This document shows positions 1 through 9,435 of a stretch of 10,094 nt of DNA, piece after piece. Position 1 is the stretch's first letter. Each line of letters opens with the position of its first letter. Origin of the DNA: Physocladia obscura (lineage: Eukaryota; Chytridiomycota; Chytridiomycetes; Chytridiales; Chytriomycetaceae); the NCBI GenBank assembly GCA_027596945.1, contig JADGJH010001419.1, positions 1 to 10,094 on the forward strand, written 5' to 3'. The notes under the pieces are model-generated. The model saw nothing but the letters and a program-made list of their open reading frames with translations. It was not told where the DNA came from and made no database searches. Position numbers and translations under genes: made by a program.

Positions 1-1380
1 TTTTTGTTTTGTTTTATGTTTTTTTTCTTGTTTGGCAAAGAATTTTTTCAGCAAATAATTGGTTTGATGCTTTCCTATAAGCGTAATATTGTATTAAAAA
101 AATTTTGAATAGGAATTCCGCAAGGATCAGTATTATCAAGTCTTCTTTGCAGGTTAAAAAAAAAAGATTCCCGTGTTAGTTCCGCGTCATGATCAAGTTG
201 GCTCTCTAACATATAAATAATAGCATATTTCTTTCTCACATGGAATGCACAAAACTCAAGCATCTTGTTTCGGCTAATGATGTTCTTTTGCGATTAGTCG
301 ATGATTTCTTGTTTATCACGCCAAGCAAGAGCCGAGCAGAAAATTTCGTTGAAAAACTGCATCAAGGTATTATATTCTTGCGCTTTATTATCAATAATTT
401 GTGTCGACAGGGATTGCTGAGTATAGATGCGCTGTTAACCCGTCAAAAACTCTTGTAAACTTTGACATGGAAGATTCTGGTATAAAATTAAAACGTGCAG
501 AAAACTTGAGTGAATTGAAAGAATCACAAGGCTTGTTGCAATTTAAAATAGTAAGAAAAAATGTAAAGCATACCACTCGTTTAAATAGATTTTCCTTGGT
601 GTGGGCTGCTGATTGACACAAAAAAACTGCACGTTAAAGTCGATTACACAAGATTAGCTGGATGCGGTTTGCTTGATTTCCGTTTTTATCTTTTTCCGTT
701 ACTTATACAATTAAAATTCATACTAGATATCTCCGAAACTTTATCAGTCGAATATTTGCGAAAGCCGTGGCTTTCACTACAACTTAGAATGTTTCAGTTT
801 AGTTTTTTCTATCCCCATCAATCGAAAATACACTTAATCCTTCCAAAACCCTAACAGTTACGTCATTCCGAAATCTCATCCAATTTTTCTAGACGTAGAT
901 CTGAATGGAGAAAGCATTGTTCTTCTAAATATTTATCAGAATTTTCTTATCTGCGCTATGAAAATGTATTGTCATGTTAAAGCATTGTTAAAAAGAAATG
1001 GCAATGCAGTTTCGATACCATCCACGAGTCAGTTGCTTCGAATGATTCATACCACAATTAACTACATGCGAGGACTGGCTCAAACACGATTGAAAAACAA
1101 AATGGCAATTTCAAGAAGTTGTTTACTCTTAGCTAGTGGATTGAAAATTGAATGGTGATAATTTTATTGATCTTTGAGCGTCAATTTTTATAACCAAGTA
1201 AGCAGGCTCGGTCTTCGTGCCTTTTCACATGTTTTGAACCGCAAGCAATCTAAGTTCAAGGAGCTTTTGAGTGAATTGGCTCTTTTTCAGGATAATGAAA
1301 AATTTAACCCTGTCCGGCTTAAGGTGCAAGCGATATCAAACCACAAACTTTCCAAGGCTTTAGATTCCATAATTTATTGA
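1..1380 (+). CDS. TERT: Telomerase reverse transcriptase, 3' part (5' end outside window), 7 introns
   Basis: This is the catalytic protein of telomerase, which adds telomere repeats in the nucleus by copying its RNA template. Exons are ..-61, 113-152, 224-366, 411-509, 589-666, 727-796, 858-1154 and 1206-1380, giving GT-AG introns of 51, 71, 44, 79, 60, 61 and 51 nt. Spliced, the frame gives motif B' GIPQGSVLSSLLCS, motif C LLRLVDDFLFITP with the catalytic DD pair, motif D EYRCAVNPSKTLVNF and motif E FPWCGLLIDT. The thumb follows, with KSHPIFLDVDLNG, NIYQNF and EWLGLRAF, and the protein ends KALDSIIY. Spacing between these blocks matches human TERT almost residue for residue. The 509/589 junction is the least certain, because the motif D-E linker varies between species. 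The T-rich stretch 1-30 is probably the end of another intron, with the exon starting near 41 or 52. Single-frame reading is broken by intronic stops such as TGA at 106, so this is a normal spliced gene rather than a pseudogene. Confidence 0.93.
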
Positions 1381-1435
1381 TTTGTTTTTTGTGCTTTGCT
1401 GCTTTGGGTGCTTGGAAATTTAATTTGAATTGAAA
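1381..1435 (+). promoter_or_regulatory. Very short TERT / Whi2-like intergenic gap
   Basis: Only 55 nt separate the TERT stop from the next ATG on the same strand. The stretch is T/G-rich and has no AATAAA. It must hold the TERT 3' UTR start and the 5' leader of the next gene, or the two transcripts overlap. The ATG at 1436 has a purine at -3 and G at +4. I see no recognisable promoter element. Confidence 0.5.
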
Positions 1436-3178
1436 ATGGAGAATCACCAACAGCAAAAGCAACGACAGCCCGAGTATAATCCGACGTCGGATGGCGTTTA
1501 TATCCAGTTTGAAAAACAAAATACAGATGGCAGGAAAGAATTCAAACGATTTTGTGTAGTTGCTGTGGTTTTGGCTGCGTTTCCTGATTCTGTTTTGAAC
1601 CTCTTGTTTCCGAATGGTATGGTTCCGTTCCATCAAGTTGGTCGAGGTGCTTTGGCATTCTCTGTGAACTCGAGTGCATCCGCTATCAATGTGAGCTGGT
1701 TTTTTTCCTGCTAAAAAATACGAACACACCAACACCGATTAAAAAAGGACTTGATTGATCCACAATCTCCTATTTTCAACCTTGCCGCCGTAGAAAATCA
1801 CAAATTTGTTTCAGTTCCACTTGGACATAAACTCGATTTCGAATATTTCGTTTGGCTTGTTTATGAAGTGAGAGATCTGTTAATGCATAAGTTATTGCGC
1901 CATACCGATCACGTAATTGAAGGATATAGCAATAACCCCCTCAAAGATTCTGCATTTACTATTATTGCCCCTGATATTGACAGCTCATTTATTAGCTCGA
2001 TTGATAGTAATTCAAGCGCGTTGACAGGTTTATCATCGATACTGAAAATTGGTTCAATCTATGTGCCTGAGCGTTTGGAACGAGCTAACGTCCCTGCTGT
2101 GATTCATTTAACTGAGGAATTAGATTTTTATTGTATCCCGCAAAACTCTTCTGAAAACAAAGAATCGCAACAGCCAGTACGTAACAATCAAGACTCCATA
2201 AAAGCAAGTTTTATTGCGCGAATCTTCCCAAATTCCTACACAAAATTGAAGGCATCTGAAATACATCGCAGTACCATTCCAAAAACTAATCCAGAAGCAA
2301 AGATTATTCGCGAAAAATGCGCCGAATTTCTTAAAAACCATCATTTTGTGAAGCAATCATATAAATCTGATGTTGGAGAAAATTCTTCAAAAGCATCAAA
2401 GTCTACTGGTGAGCCTGCTAACATGTCAGTTTCGAAACCAAATCCCAACACTGATGGCTCTTTTCGTACTCGTGGCATTTCTTTTACTCACGAAAATGTT
2501 GAAAATTTTGCACACTCTGTCAAGAAAAGAATTTCGCGTTCAATTATATCTCACCATGAAAACGAAGTTGATTTGGAAAAGTTGGAAGAAGTTGGATCAA
2601 GTAGCAGCAGTAGTAGCAACAGTAGCAGCAGTTACGTAAGTGCCAGTAGCAGCTTAAGAGTTACGAATTCCATGCCAAAACAAATTTCTTCTCCTCAAAA
2701 AAATCCGCAAGTTACATTTCAGCATTTGCACTTTATCGAAGCACTTTCTCAAATTACAACAATTGCTCAGGCGGATCACAAATGGGGACATCGTCGCATT
2801 CAAATTTCAAAAACAGGAAGTCTTGTGAGTGTATGTATGCTGGACTTCAAACCAAGCGTTACTTTGGAAGATCCTTATAATTATCGTCCATCTGAAACTT
2901 CTGCACCTGACAGTACTTCGAATTTGGTGACGCAAGTTCAAGATATTAGCACCCAATTTGGTGCAATTATGGAAAAATTAACAGTAGATTCTGTTGCTGC
3001 TTCAATTAAAAAAGGAATACCTTTCAGAAAAGTGTGGTGGGAAGTTTGCAACGTTAATATTGGACATACCGGAGATGTTGAAATTCTCAAAACTACACAA
3101 AATAGCCAAAGCGGTATTGATGTCAAGTTATGGCTAAGGCGATCGTGGAGTGTGGAAAGTGTGAAAATTTCAGTGTGA
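1436..3178 (+). CDS. Whi2-like BTB/KCTD-type growth and stress regulator, two exons
   Basis: Exons are 1436-1690 and 1748-3178. The intron 1691-1747 (57 nt, GTGAGC donor, phase 0) joins the two open frames into 561 residues. The N-terminal part has the degenerate BTB style of fungal Whi2/KCTD proteins: FPDSVLNLLFPNG near residues 50-62 and LTEELDFYCIP near 206-216. The middle is hydrophilic and probably disordered, with a serine tract at about 369-387 coded by AGC/AGT repeats. The C-terminus is conserved in style: WGHRR near 431-435, FRKVWW near 511-516 and VKLWLRRSWSVE near 544-555. I associate this with the KCWW and IRRxWTLE blocks of fungal Whi2, recalled and not checked by alignment. Yeast Whi2 (about 490 residues) works with Psr1/Psr2 phosphatases in stress response and in restraining TORC1; that role here is inference. 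The gene structure is firmer than the family name. The ATG at 1436 is the first in frame. Confidence 0.6.
2590..2655 (+). repeat. AGC/AGT (serine) trinucleotide tract
   Basis: Imperfect AGC/AGT/AAC triplets encode a run of Ser with single Asn, Tyr, Val and Ala interruptions inside the Whi2-like gene. It is a low-complexity linker between the N-terminal and C-terminal blocks and is likely to vary in length between strains. A perfect GTAAGT donor-like hexamer lies within it at 2636-2641. Confidence 0.8.
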
Positions 3179-3842
3179 ATTCTTGGTGATTGCATATTTG
3201 TTTGTACCATACGAAAAAATTAAATTTTTTTCCTTTTAATGAAGGTTAAATTACAAAATTAATTTCGTAACAAAAATTATGATATAGAGCAATAATCATG
3301 AAATTTTATAAGAAAAATAAGTTAAGGAGCAGTGTGTTATGTGCTCACAGCACTGCGAAATTTTGGAAAAAGAAGGATCTGTTGTCAGCAGACAAATAAG
3401 ATAAATTTTTAGATTCTCATTTTTGCTTTTCTTTCCCTATTGCTTGACTGTGTTTTGTTAAATCTCACTTGTTATAGGTTCGTTGACTTTTACTTTTCCC
3501 TTTTCATCTTCCAAAGAATATTTTGTTTACTTTCAATGGCATCGATCTGTGTGGTTGAATCTTTCAAATTTGTTGTTCGGAGCAAATTTTCTGTAAAATT
3601 TTCTGCAAACGAAATGTGATTTGGGTTTTCAAGAATTTGCCATAGTTGTTGTATTCATAGTATAGCAGATATATTTTTTGTCATGGTAACTTTGTTCCCC
3701 AGTGTATGAAATTGCTCTCATATCATTGTTAGAGTCATGGACCTTGACAGGTCTGGTTTATTTTGACCATCTTATTGTAAACTTCTTAATAATTTAATAT
3801 TACTTCTCTTCCTGCTGACAGTAAGTCAAAAGCCATAATTGA
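3179..3842. other. Intergenic stretch without a supported gene
   Basis: This is AT-rich sequence downstream of the Whi2-like stop. Short open pieces such as around 3475-3620 have no recognisable motif and are broken in every frame. Two small inverted repeats occur: GCAGTG/CACTGC (3329-3334 with 3351-3356) and TTGTC-AGCA-GACAA (3382-3395). I could not assign them to an RNA gene or a terminator. Confidence 0.5.
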
Positions 3843-4268
3843 GGTTTGGAAAATTTTGCTATTTCAATAAAAAAATGTATCTTGACAGGCATAAAAGTGT
3901 TACACTCCTTTAATGCACAAGTTGAATTTTATAAAAATGACAGCACAATCTTTCTGATTCTGCTCACATTCCAAAATGCCTTCAATCTCATAAAACAAAA
4001 TCCAATTTTCCATCAAGTTCATGACCTATTTCCAAATATACGCTTGGTTGAATATACTTATAGATGTGCATTAACTTATCATTCATTAGCTCTTATGCAA
4101 AAGTTAAGGCAATCTATTTAGGTGCTGTTATTCTGTTTGGGTTTGTTGTTGCTTCAAAAAAAAATTCATGTACATTGTATAAGTCAAACTATTGAAGTTA
4201 TTACATATGACTGGTCTTTCTTAGTGACATTCTTAAATTTTTGGTGTCAGAGATATTTGAGTTCCTGA
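3843..4268 (+). pseudogene. Decayed LINE-type reverse transcriptase palm fragment
   Basis: One frame is open from 3843 to the TGA at 4266-4268 except for a TAG at 4119-4121. It contains FQNAFNLIKQNPIFHQVH followed by DLFPNI and a YTY block. This is the pattern seen after RT motif A in non-LTR-type elements (DFxNAFNxxxR, then a V..xxP.l block ending in an aromatic Tyr segment). A GIKVLHSFNAQVEFY block lies upstream, where such elements have a G-x-E-x-x-x-H type segment. The motif A aspartate is replaced by Thr (LLTFQNAFN). Just past the TAG, VLLFCLGLLLL resembles the LLF segment that follows the usual QGDPLG motif, and YDWSFLV near 4206 may be the remains of the YLDD box. With the key Asp lost and a stop in frame, this cannot encode an active enzyme. 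The element family is not identified. Confidence 0.6.
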
Positions 4269-4789
4269 CAGCAGTCAAAAGAGTATTGTACTATTATCTG
4301 TGAGAATAATGGGAGACGTAGTCAATAATAAGTTGCCTATCCATATTCAATTTTGCTCTGTTTGGTTTGCGCCAACAATAGAGCTACGTCAAACCCAAAA
4401 GTTGCTTTGATGATGAAAAGTATCTAAAGTGGTCCAGTCAAGTGTGCAGCCTTGACAAACTTGCCTGGCCCATGGTTCATTTCCTCATCATCTAAGAGTG
4501 GGTATTGGTGGATGATCGTTGTAGAGTTTTTAAACCCTGGCTTTGCATCTTGGCACAAATTTTCGCAAGAAAATCTGTCAAAATTAACTTTTATTAATCA
4601 TTCTGACAAATATCTTAATAGCTTAGCGGGACAAGAAAGTTTGGATTTAAAAAAGAAAAAAAAAAAAAGGGAAATAAAGAGAACCTTTAAAAAATTGGGA
4701 TCCTAAGATCATATCTGGATTTTTTGTTGGTCAATGTTTTCCTAAAATTTTGGTGACAGTCCACAAGATAACGAGGCATTACACAATGA
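4269..4789. other. Intergenic stretch, possible remainder of the dead retroelement
   Basis: No supported gene is seen here. An open frame at 4452-4706 starts at a TTG, matches no motif I know and ends in a Lys run caused by the A-tract. CCTGCTGACAGTAAGTCAAAAG (3811-3832) and CCTGACAGCAGTCAAAAG (4264-4281) are similar phrases flanking the RT relic, which may be chance or element-derived repeats. Confidence 0.35.
4649..4668 (+). repeat. A-tract, possible fossil poly(A) tail
   Basis: Nearly pure A run with a single G, about 380 bp downstream of the end of the decayed RT frame and on its coding strand. Poly(A) tails are common at 3' ends of non-LTR elements. No flanking target-site duplication was recognised, so the link is only suggestive. 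Confidence 0.35.
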
Positions 4790-5902
4790 AAATTACCAAT
4801 TCTAAGCAATGCAACTATTGTGAATTATTCATTGCTGAATGATGCTTTTGATCACGTTGATGTGTTTTACTTCATTACTCCTGTTCTTTTGCTTCTTTTG
4901 TGCTGGGTGGCACTTCAAATCACTCTTTCGCACATATCCTACCATTTTGTAAATTCATTGGTTGTGAATGTACAACTACAAAAACGACACCGAAATGCAA
5001 TCGAAAAAGCAAAATCCGAGTGTATCCAAGTTGAAGCAATTATTTACCAGCAAATGTTGTCGTGGATGTCAGTCTCATTGGGATTTTGCGCAGTGATTGC
5101 TGAAGGAGTAGCCAGTGATATACGCAATGAATTAACGCGAGTATTATATTTATCAGATGAATTTGAAGTTTTGCGGATATTTTTATTAAAGGACCTGTTC
5201 AAAACTATACTGTCTGGTCACTCTTTGGAACATTAGTCGCATGGTTATTTATGACTTCCAGAGAAAGAATCCAAATTTGAGACAATATAGATATTATTTT
5301 AATATTATCACTATTATTAATTTTATCAGCGTGATTGGATTCGTAAAGGGAACAGGAGTGTGTCATTTGGTTGTGACAGATTTGCAATAAAAGATTGGTT
5401 CAATTTTAGACAATATTCCGAGGCTTACATATACAATGGATTCTGTTTCGCGAATAGTCGCCCTTTTTATTTTTGAACTTACAACAAAACGGCTTGTAAA
5501 TAATGAATAGAAAGAACTCAAATCAAATTCTTAAAACGGTATCAATAATTGTTGGTTCAATAAAGAGGAAATTAAAAAACTTACTAACAAAGTAACAATT
5601 TATAAGACAATCATAATGATAGGATAAGTTTTGTGTGGATAAATCAATAGATTTTATCACGGTAACGAAGAACTTCATGTCTACAACAGTTGTATTCTTG
5701 AGTTCAAGAGTTTCTTCCGCAACTTTGAGCTTTTTGATTTATTGCCAATTGTTGAAGTCAACTTGTGATAAATCCTAGCAATTTAAAATTTTGTCATTTG
5801 GTGGAGGTGGAAATTGTAAAAGACGTTGGATTCTGGATTGTTTTAATTTTACTTCAGGCCGAAAATTTCGTTTTCAACAAAAAAAAACAGTTGCGTTTAT
5901 AG
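4790..5902 (+). pseudogene. Putative multi-pass membrane protein locus, exon structure unresolved or broken
   Basis: Five open segments follow each other on the + strand. The first is 4790-5236, with hydrophobic stretches FYFITPVLLLLLCWVALQI and SWMSVSLGFCAVIAEG. The second is 5191-5279, with YTVWSLFGTLVAWLFM. The third is 5268-5510, one frame with a TAA at 5388, containing YYFNIITIINFISVIGF and later VSRIVALFIFEL. The fourth is 5623-5778, with VVFLSSRVSSATLSFLIYC. The fifth is 5756-5902, with VGFWIVLILLQAENFVF. A 78-nt intron 5114-5191 (GTGATA...AAAG, phase 1) would join the first two. I found no usable junction between about 5260 and 5270, where the frame slips by one base, so an indel or sequencing error is possible. 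About seven hydrophobic segments in order hint at a 7TM-type protein, but no family motif is recognised. A start codon is not obvious; the first exon may lie upstream or begin at a 3' splice site near 4806. It is typed as a pseudogene only because an intact frame could not be built. Confidence 0.35.
5386..5391 (+). promoter_or_regulatory. AATAAA polyadenylation-like signal
   Basis: An AATAAA hexamer overlaps the in-frame TAA at 5388-5390 of the membrane-protein locus. It could mark a 3' end there, but hydrophobic coding-like segments continue downstream in the same direction, so chance occurrence in AT-rich DNA is equally likely. Confidence 0.2.
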
Positions 5903-6200
5903 ACATATTTTAGTAATGCATAGAAGTTCGTGACAGCGTTAACAGAAATCTTCTCGACAGATAGACAGAATTTTTCAAAAAATCACCAATTAAATCTTTT
6001 GATTTTAAAATTGTTGATAAATAAACAGACAAAAAAGAAAAGAAAAAAATTGCTGATGTGATAGAGAGAATGCACAGTTTGTCTTCTCGTTGAAAAATTC
6101 AGCAATTCAATGTTTAACTTGACTTGGGAGTTCCAGGCTGTTGAACCCATTTAAGATTCTCACTTGGTCAAGATTTTTATAATTTTTGTTTCAAAATTGA
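5903..6200 (+). promoter_or_regulatory. Upstream region of the chitin synthase gene
   Basis: About 300 bp with no supported coding potential lie before the chitin synthase ATG. It holds an A/G-rich stretch around 6020-6050 and AT-rich sequence near the start codon, typical of a fungal promoter plus 5' leader. No specific TATA box or transcription-factor site can be defended. Confidence 0.4.
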
Positions 6201-9200
6201 ATGGCAGATTATCCACCACCACTGTCACTCAACGCACCAGTGAACGGCAACAGCAACAACAACGTTAAGAATAATAACCAGCGCTCTACTACGCCGTATT
6301 CCACATTTGGTGCTCCGCAAACACAACCGTTGCAGGCGCACCAGTATCAGCAAATTTCCTCTTTTCCGCCAGGCCCGCCCCTCCAACAACAGCAGCCGTA
6401 TCAACAACAGCAGTACCAGGGATATGCGTCCCCATCCGTCGGCAGTGTCCAGGTTTTTTTTTCTCTGTGTCTTAGCGACAATGAAATAAAATCTAACCCA
6501 ATGTGTGAATAGTTCTTTGGCCCGCCCCCACAGCAACAGCTCTACACTCAAGTCCCCATGAACCAATACGATTCCGGTTCTTCGTCGAGACCGCCACGCC
6601 AACGTGTGCAGGGGTATGCACCAATTGCAAGAAAGCAAACGAATATGGTCAAAAAAGAAGTTGTTTTAACCGACGGGGAATTCATTGTCAACATTCCACT
6701 CTCAAAAAAGTATTTGGAGCACTGCAAATGGAAAGACGACGATGAATTTACGCATTTAAGGTGAGAGCGTGACACTCATAAAAAAAATTTTTTTTTTGTA
6801 CGCCGCCGTTTTGAAAATGAAAATGAAACAGATATACTGCTGCAACTACCGATCCCAACGATTTTGCATCCACTTACACGCTTCGCCAAAAACGCTCGGG
6901 CCGCCGTACTCGTATTGCCGTCGTGGCCACAATGTACAATGAAGACGACGTGCTTTTTTCAAAGAGTATGAGTGCCATTATGGACAATATTGCTTATCTG
7001 TGTTCTGGAAATTGTCTTGGGTGGGGCACTGATAGTTGGAAGGAGATTGTTGTTGTCATTGTTTCGGATGGTCAGTTTCAGAGAAATATTTATTTGTTGC
7101 TTTCTTATCAGACACGAAGTAATTTTCTTTATTTCCTTTTCTTTTCTTTGCAGGTCGTGCAAAAGTGAACCAAAAGACTTTAGATGTTTTGTCGGTCATG
7201 GGTCTTTACATGGACGGCGTTCCACGTGCATCCGTTAATGGAAAGCCCGTCACCGGTCACTTTTTCGAATTCAGCACTCAAGTTCGCATCGACAAGAACC
7301 TGATTGCGCGCTTTGCCGACGACCCTGCCAAAACAATCAACCTTGTACCCGTGCAAACTCTGTTTTTACTCAAGGAAAAGAACGCAAAGAAAATCAACTC
7401 TCACCGTTGGTTCTTTAAAGCTGTTTGCGACTCGTTGGATCCTGAAGTGTGCATTCTGATTGATGTTGGAACTAAACCGACGAAACAATCGTTTTTTCAT
7501 CTTTACAGAGGTTTTAATTTAATTTGATTTGATTTCATTTGGTTTTTGAGTGCCAATGTTATTATTCCAGCTTTTGAACGCAATCCAAACGTTGCTGGTG
7601 CCTGCGGTGAAATTGCCGCAGAACTCGGTCCATACTGGAAAAACCTCCTCAACCCGGTCGTCGCAGTCCAAAACTTTGAATATAAAATGTCAAACATTCT
7701 CGACAAACCACTCGAATCTGTATTTGGATACATCTCCGTGCTTCCCGGTGCCTTCTCGGCATACAGATACAAAGCTCTCCAAGGTAAACCGCTCGAAATG
7801 TATTTTAAAGGCGAGAAACCGCACGGCACCAACGTCTCCGAAGCCAACATGTACCTTGCTGAAGATCGTATACTGTGTTTTGAGCTTGTGATGCGTACAG
7901 ATGCGCAGAATGTGTTGAAATATGTGAAGAGCGCGAAAGCCGAGACTGATGTGCCAAGCCAGTTGCATGATTTAATCAAACAGCGCAGACGGTGGTTGAA
8001 TGGATCTTTTTTTGCGTCTGTACATGCTGTGCAGAATTCTGGGCGTATTTGGAAGTCAGGACATACGCAGCGGAGAAAGATTCTGCTGTTTGTGGAAACT
8101 GTGTATAATTCGGTTAATTTGCTGTTTTCGTGGTTCCAGATTGGAAATATGTACTTGTCCTTTTATGTGAGTATTGTTCTGAGCTTTTTTTTTGTTTCCG
8201 TGTCGAAATTCAAGAAACATAAAAACAACTAGTTCTTGTTCAATATTGCGTCAGATAGCAGTTATGCCGCATGTATTGGTGGTGTCACTGATCAGAATGG
8301 ATTGGATCCCTTCTATCCATGTGTGTTATTTTTTTGACTTTTCTACTCGATTATGATCTTTTCTTTTTTTTTCTTTTTTTTTTTCCTTCTTTTCTTGTTG
8401 AATCAGATGGTGGCGATGTCTCTGGAGTTCTTCGCACGATTTACCTTGGCTCCCTCTTTGCTAGTGTAATCGCTTCCTTGGGAAACAGACCTGAAGCTGC
8501 CAAACTGATGTACATTGGAATCACAATTCTCTTCTCAATTCTCATGGTGTTTATGCTTTTTATGGGATTTTGGACAATTGTCGTGGATATCAAAAACTAC
8601 GAAGCCAACACTGATCCTGGTCTCATCAATTTTTTCCACTACATTACGACTCAGCCAACTTTCAGAGACCTTGTTGTCAGTACGTGTAGCACTTATTTGC
8701 TGTATTTGCTTTCTAGTGCCATGTTTTTGGACCCGTGGCATGCATTTACTTGTATGCTGCAGTATTTGCTGATGATTCCTGCGTTTGCGAATATTCTTAT
8801 GGTCTATGCGTGTAAGTTTTTTACAGGAGTATTTTTTTTAAAAATTTGCCTTAAAAACTTATTTCAAAAATACACACAAGTCTGTAACATTCACGATGTA
8901 TCATGGGGAACCAAGGGAATCACTGAAGCTGCGCCGTTGCCAGCTGTTACGGTTGGAATGAACTCGAGCGGAGAGAAAATTGCGACTGTGGATCTGCCAG
9001 ATCAGAACCAGGACGCAGACGAATACTATGCGCACGCATTGCAACGCCTTGACCATGAAGCTGCGCACCTTCGCGACAGAAAAGAGGACAATAGTGTCAA
9101 GACTGATGATGATGGTGAGATTCATCAGTACCATTCTTTTTCTTCTTTTTTTTCTAAAGTTTCTTACACACCAAAAACCAGACTTTTTCAAACAGTTCCG

Positions 9201-9435
9201 CACAAATGTTGTTATTTTATGGATGATATCAAACTTTATCCTTGTTTTCATCTTCACGAATGGATGGATTTTGCAAGCAATCACAACAGCAGGATCTGTC
9301 AACCCCTATCTGTCGTTTTTGTTGTGGAGCGTTGCTGTATTGGCAGGAATTCGGTTCACAGCCAGTTCGGTATATCTTGTTGGATGGGTTCGAGAATGGG
9401 GAGCTGATTCTCATAAGCGAAGTATTTTGGAGTAA
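6201..9435 (+). CDS. chs: Chitin synthase, division 1 (class I-III type), nine exons, complete
   Basis: This plasma-membrane glycosyltransferase polymerises UDP-GlcNAc into chitin for the cell wall. Exons are 6201-6452, 6513-6760, 6832-7070, 7154-7510, 7571-8166, 8233-8320, 8407-8811, 8881-9114 and 9182-9435. The eight GT-AG introns are 60, 71, 83, 60, 66, 86, 69 and 67 nt. The exons sum to 2673 nt, exactly 890 codons plus stop. Residues 1-125 are Pro/Gln-rich. The division 1 N-terminal domain runs from about 134 (LTDGEF) through MYNED at 201-205. Catalytic marks are DVGT at 350-353, CGEI at 377-380, [20 protein letters not shown] at 400-419, EDRILC at 463-468 and the processivity motif QRRRW at 503-507. 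Transmembrane helices start near 535 and include clusters at about 595-650 and 690-728. The division 1 hallmark WGTKG is at 737-741, and two further helices lie near the C-terminus, which ends SILE. All catalytic residues are present, so it should be active. The exact class within division 1 is undetermined. Confidence 0.96.
6379..6420 (+). repeat. CAA/CAG (polyglutamine) tract in the chitin synthase N-terminus
   Basis: Imperfect CAA/CAG triplets encode Gln runs broken by Pro and Tyr, inside the disordered Pro/Gln-rich head that precedes the conserved domains. Such heads are variable in division 1 chitin synthases and are not needed for recognising the enzyme core. Confidence 0.7.

Noticed and set aside
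106..108. TGA in the same frame just before TERT motif B', suggesting a pseudogene or recoded stop
   Set aside because: It lies inside a 51-nt intron (62-112); splicing restores a Gly codon and the expected GKEFFQQIIG-IPQGS reading.
601..617. Apparent frameshift before TERT motif E
   Set aside because: An intron at 510-588 with a phase 1 donor joins the frames into FPWCGLLIDT, so no frameshift is needed.
1319..1735. 138-codon minus-strand open frame over the TERT end and Whi2-like start
   Set aside because: No recognisable motif, and it is antisense to well-supported exons; it is a shadow frame.
4452..4706. 84-codon open frame in the intergenic DNA
   Set aside because: It starts with TTG, has no known motif, and its end is a Lys run from an A-tract.
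6225..6638. 137-codon minus-strand frame over the chitin synthase N-terminus
   Set aside because: Leu/Arg-rich reading created by the antisense of Gln/Pro codons and spanning an intron.
7503..7979. 158-codon minus-strand frame over chitin synthase exon 5
   Set aside because: Opposite strand encodes the catalytic core with EDRILC; the antisense product has no recognisable feature.
8901..9302. 133-codon minus-strand frame over the chitin synthase C-terminus
   Set aside because: Antisense to exons 8 and 9 with conserved WGTKG and C-terminal helices; no domain of its own.
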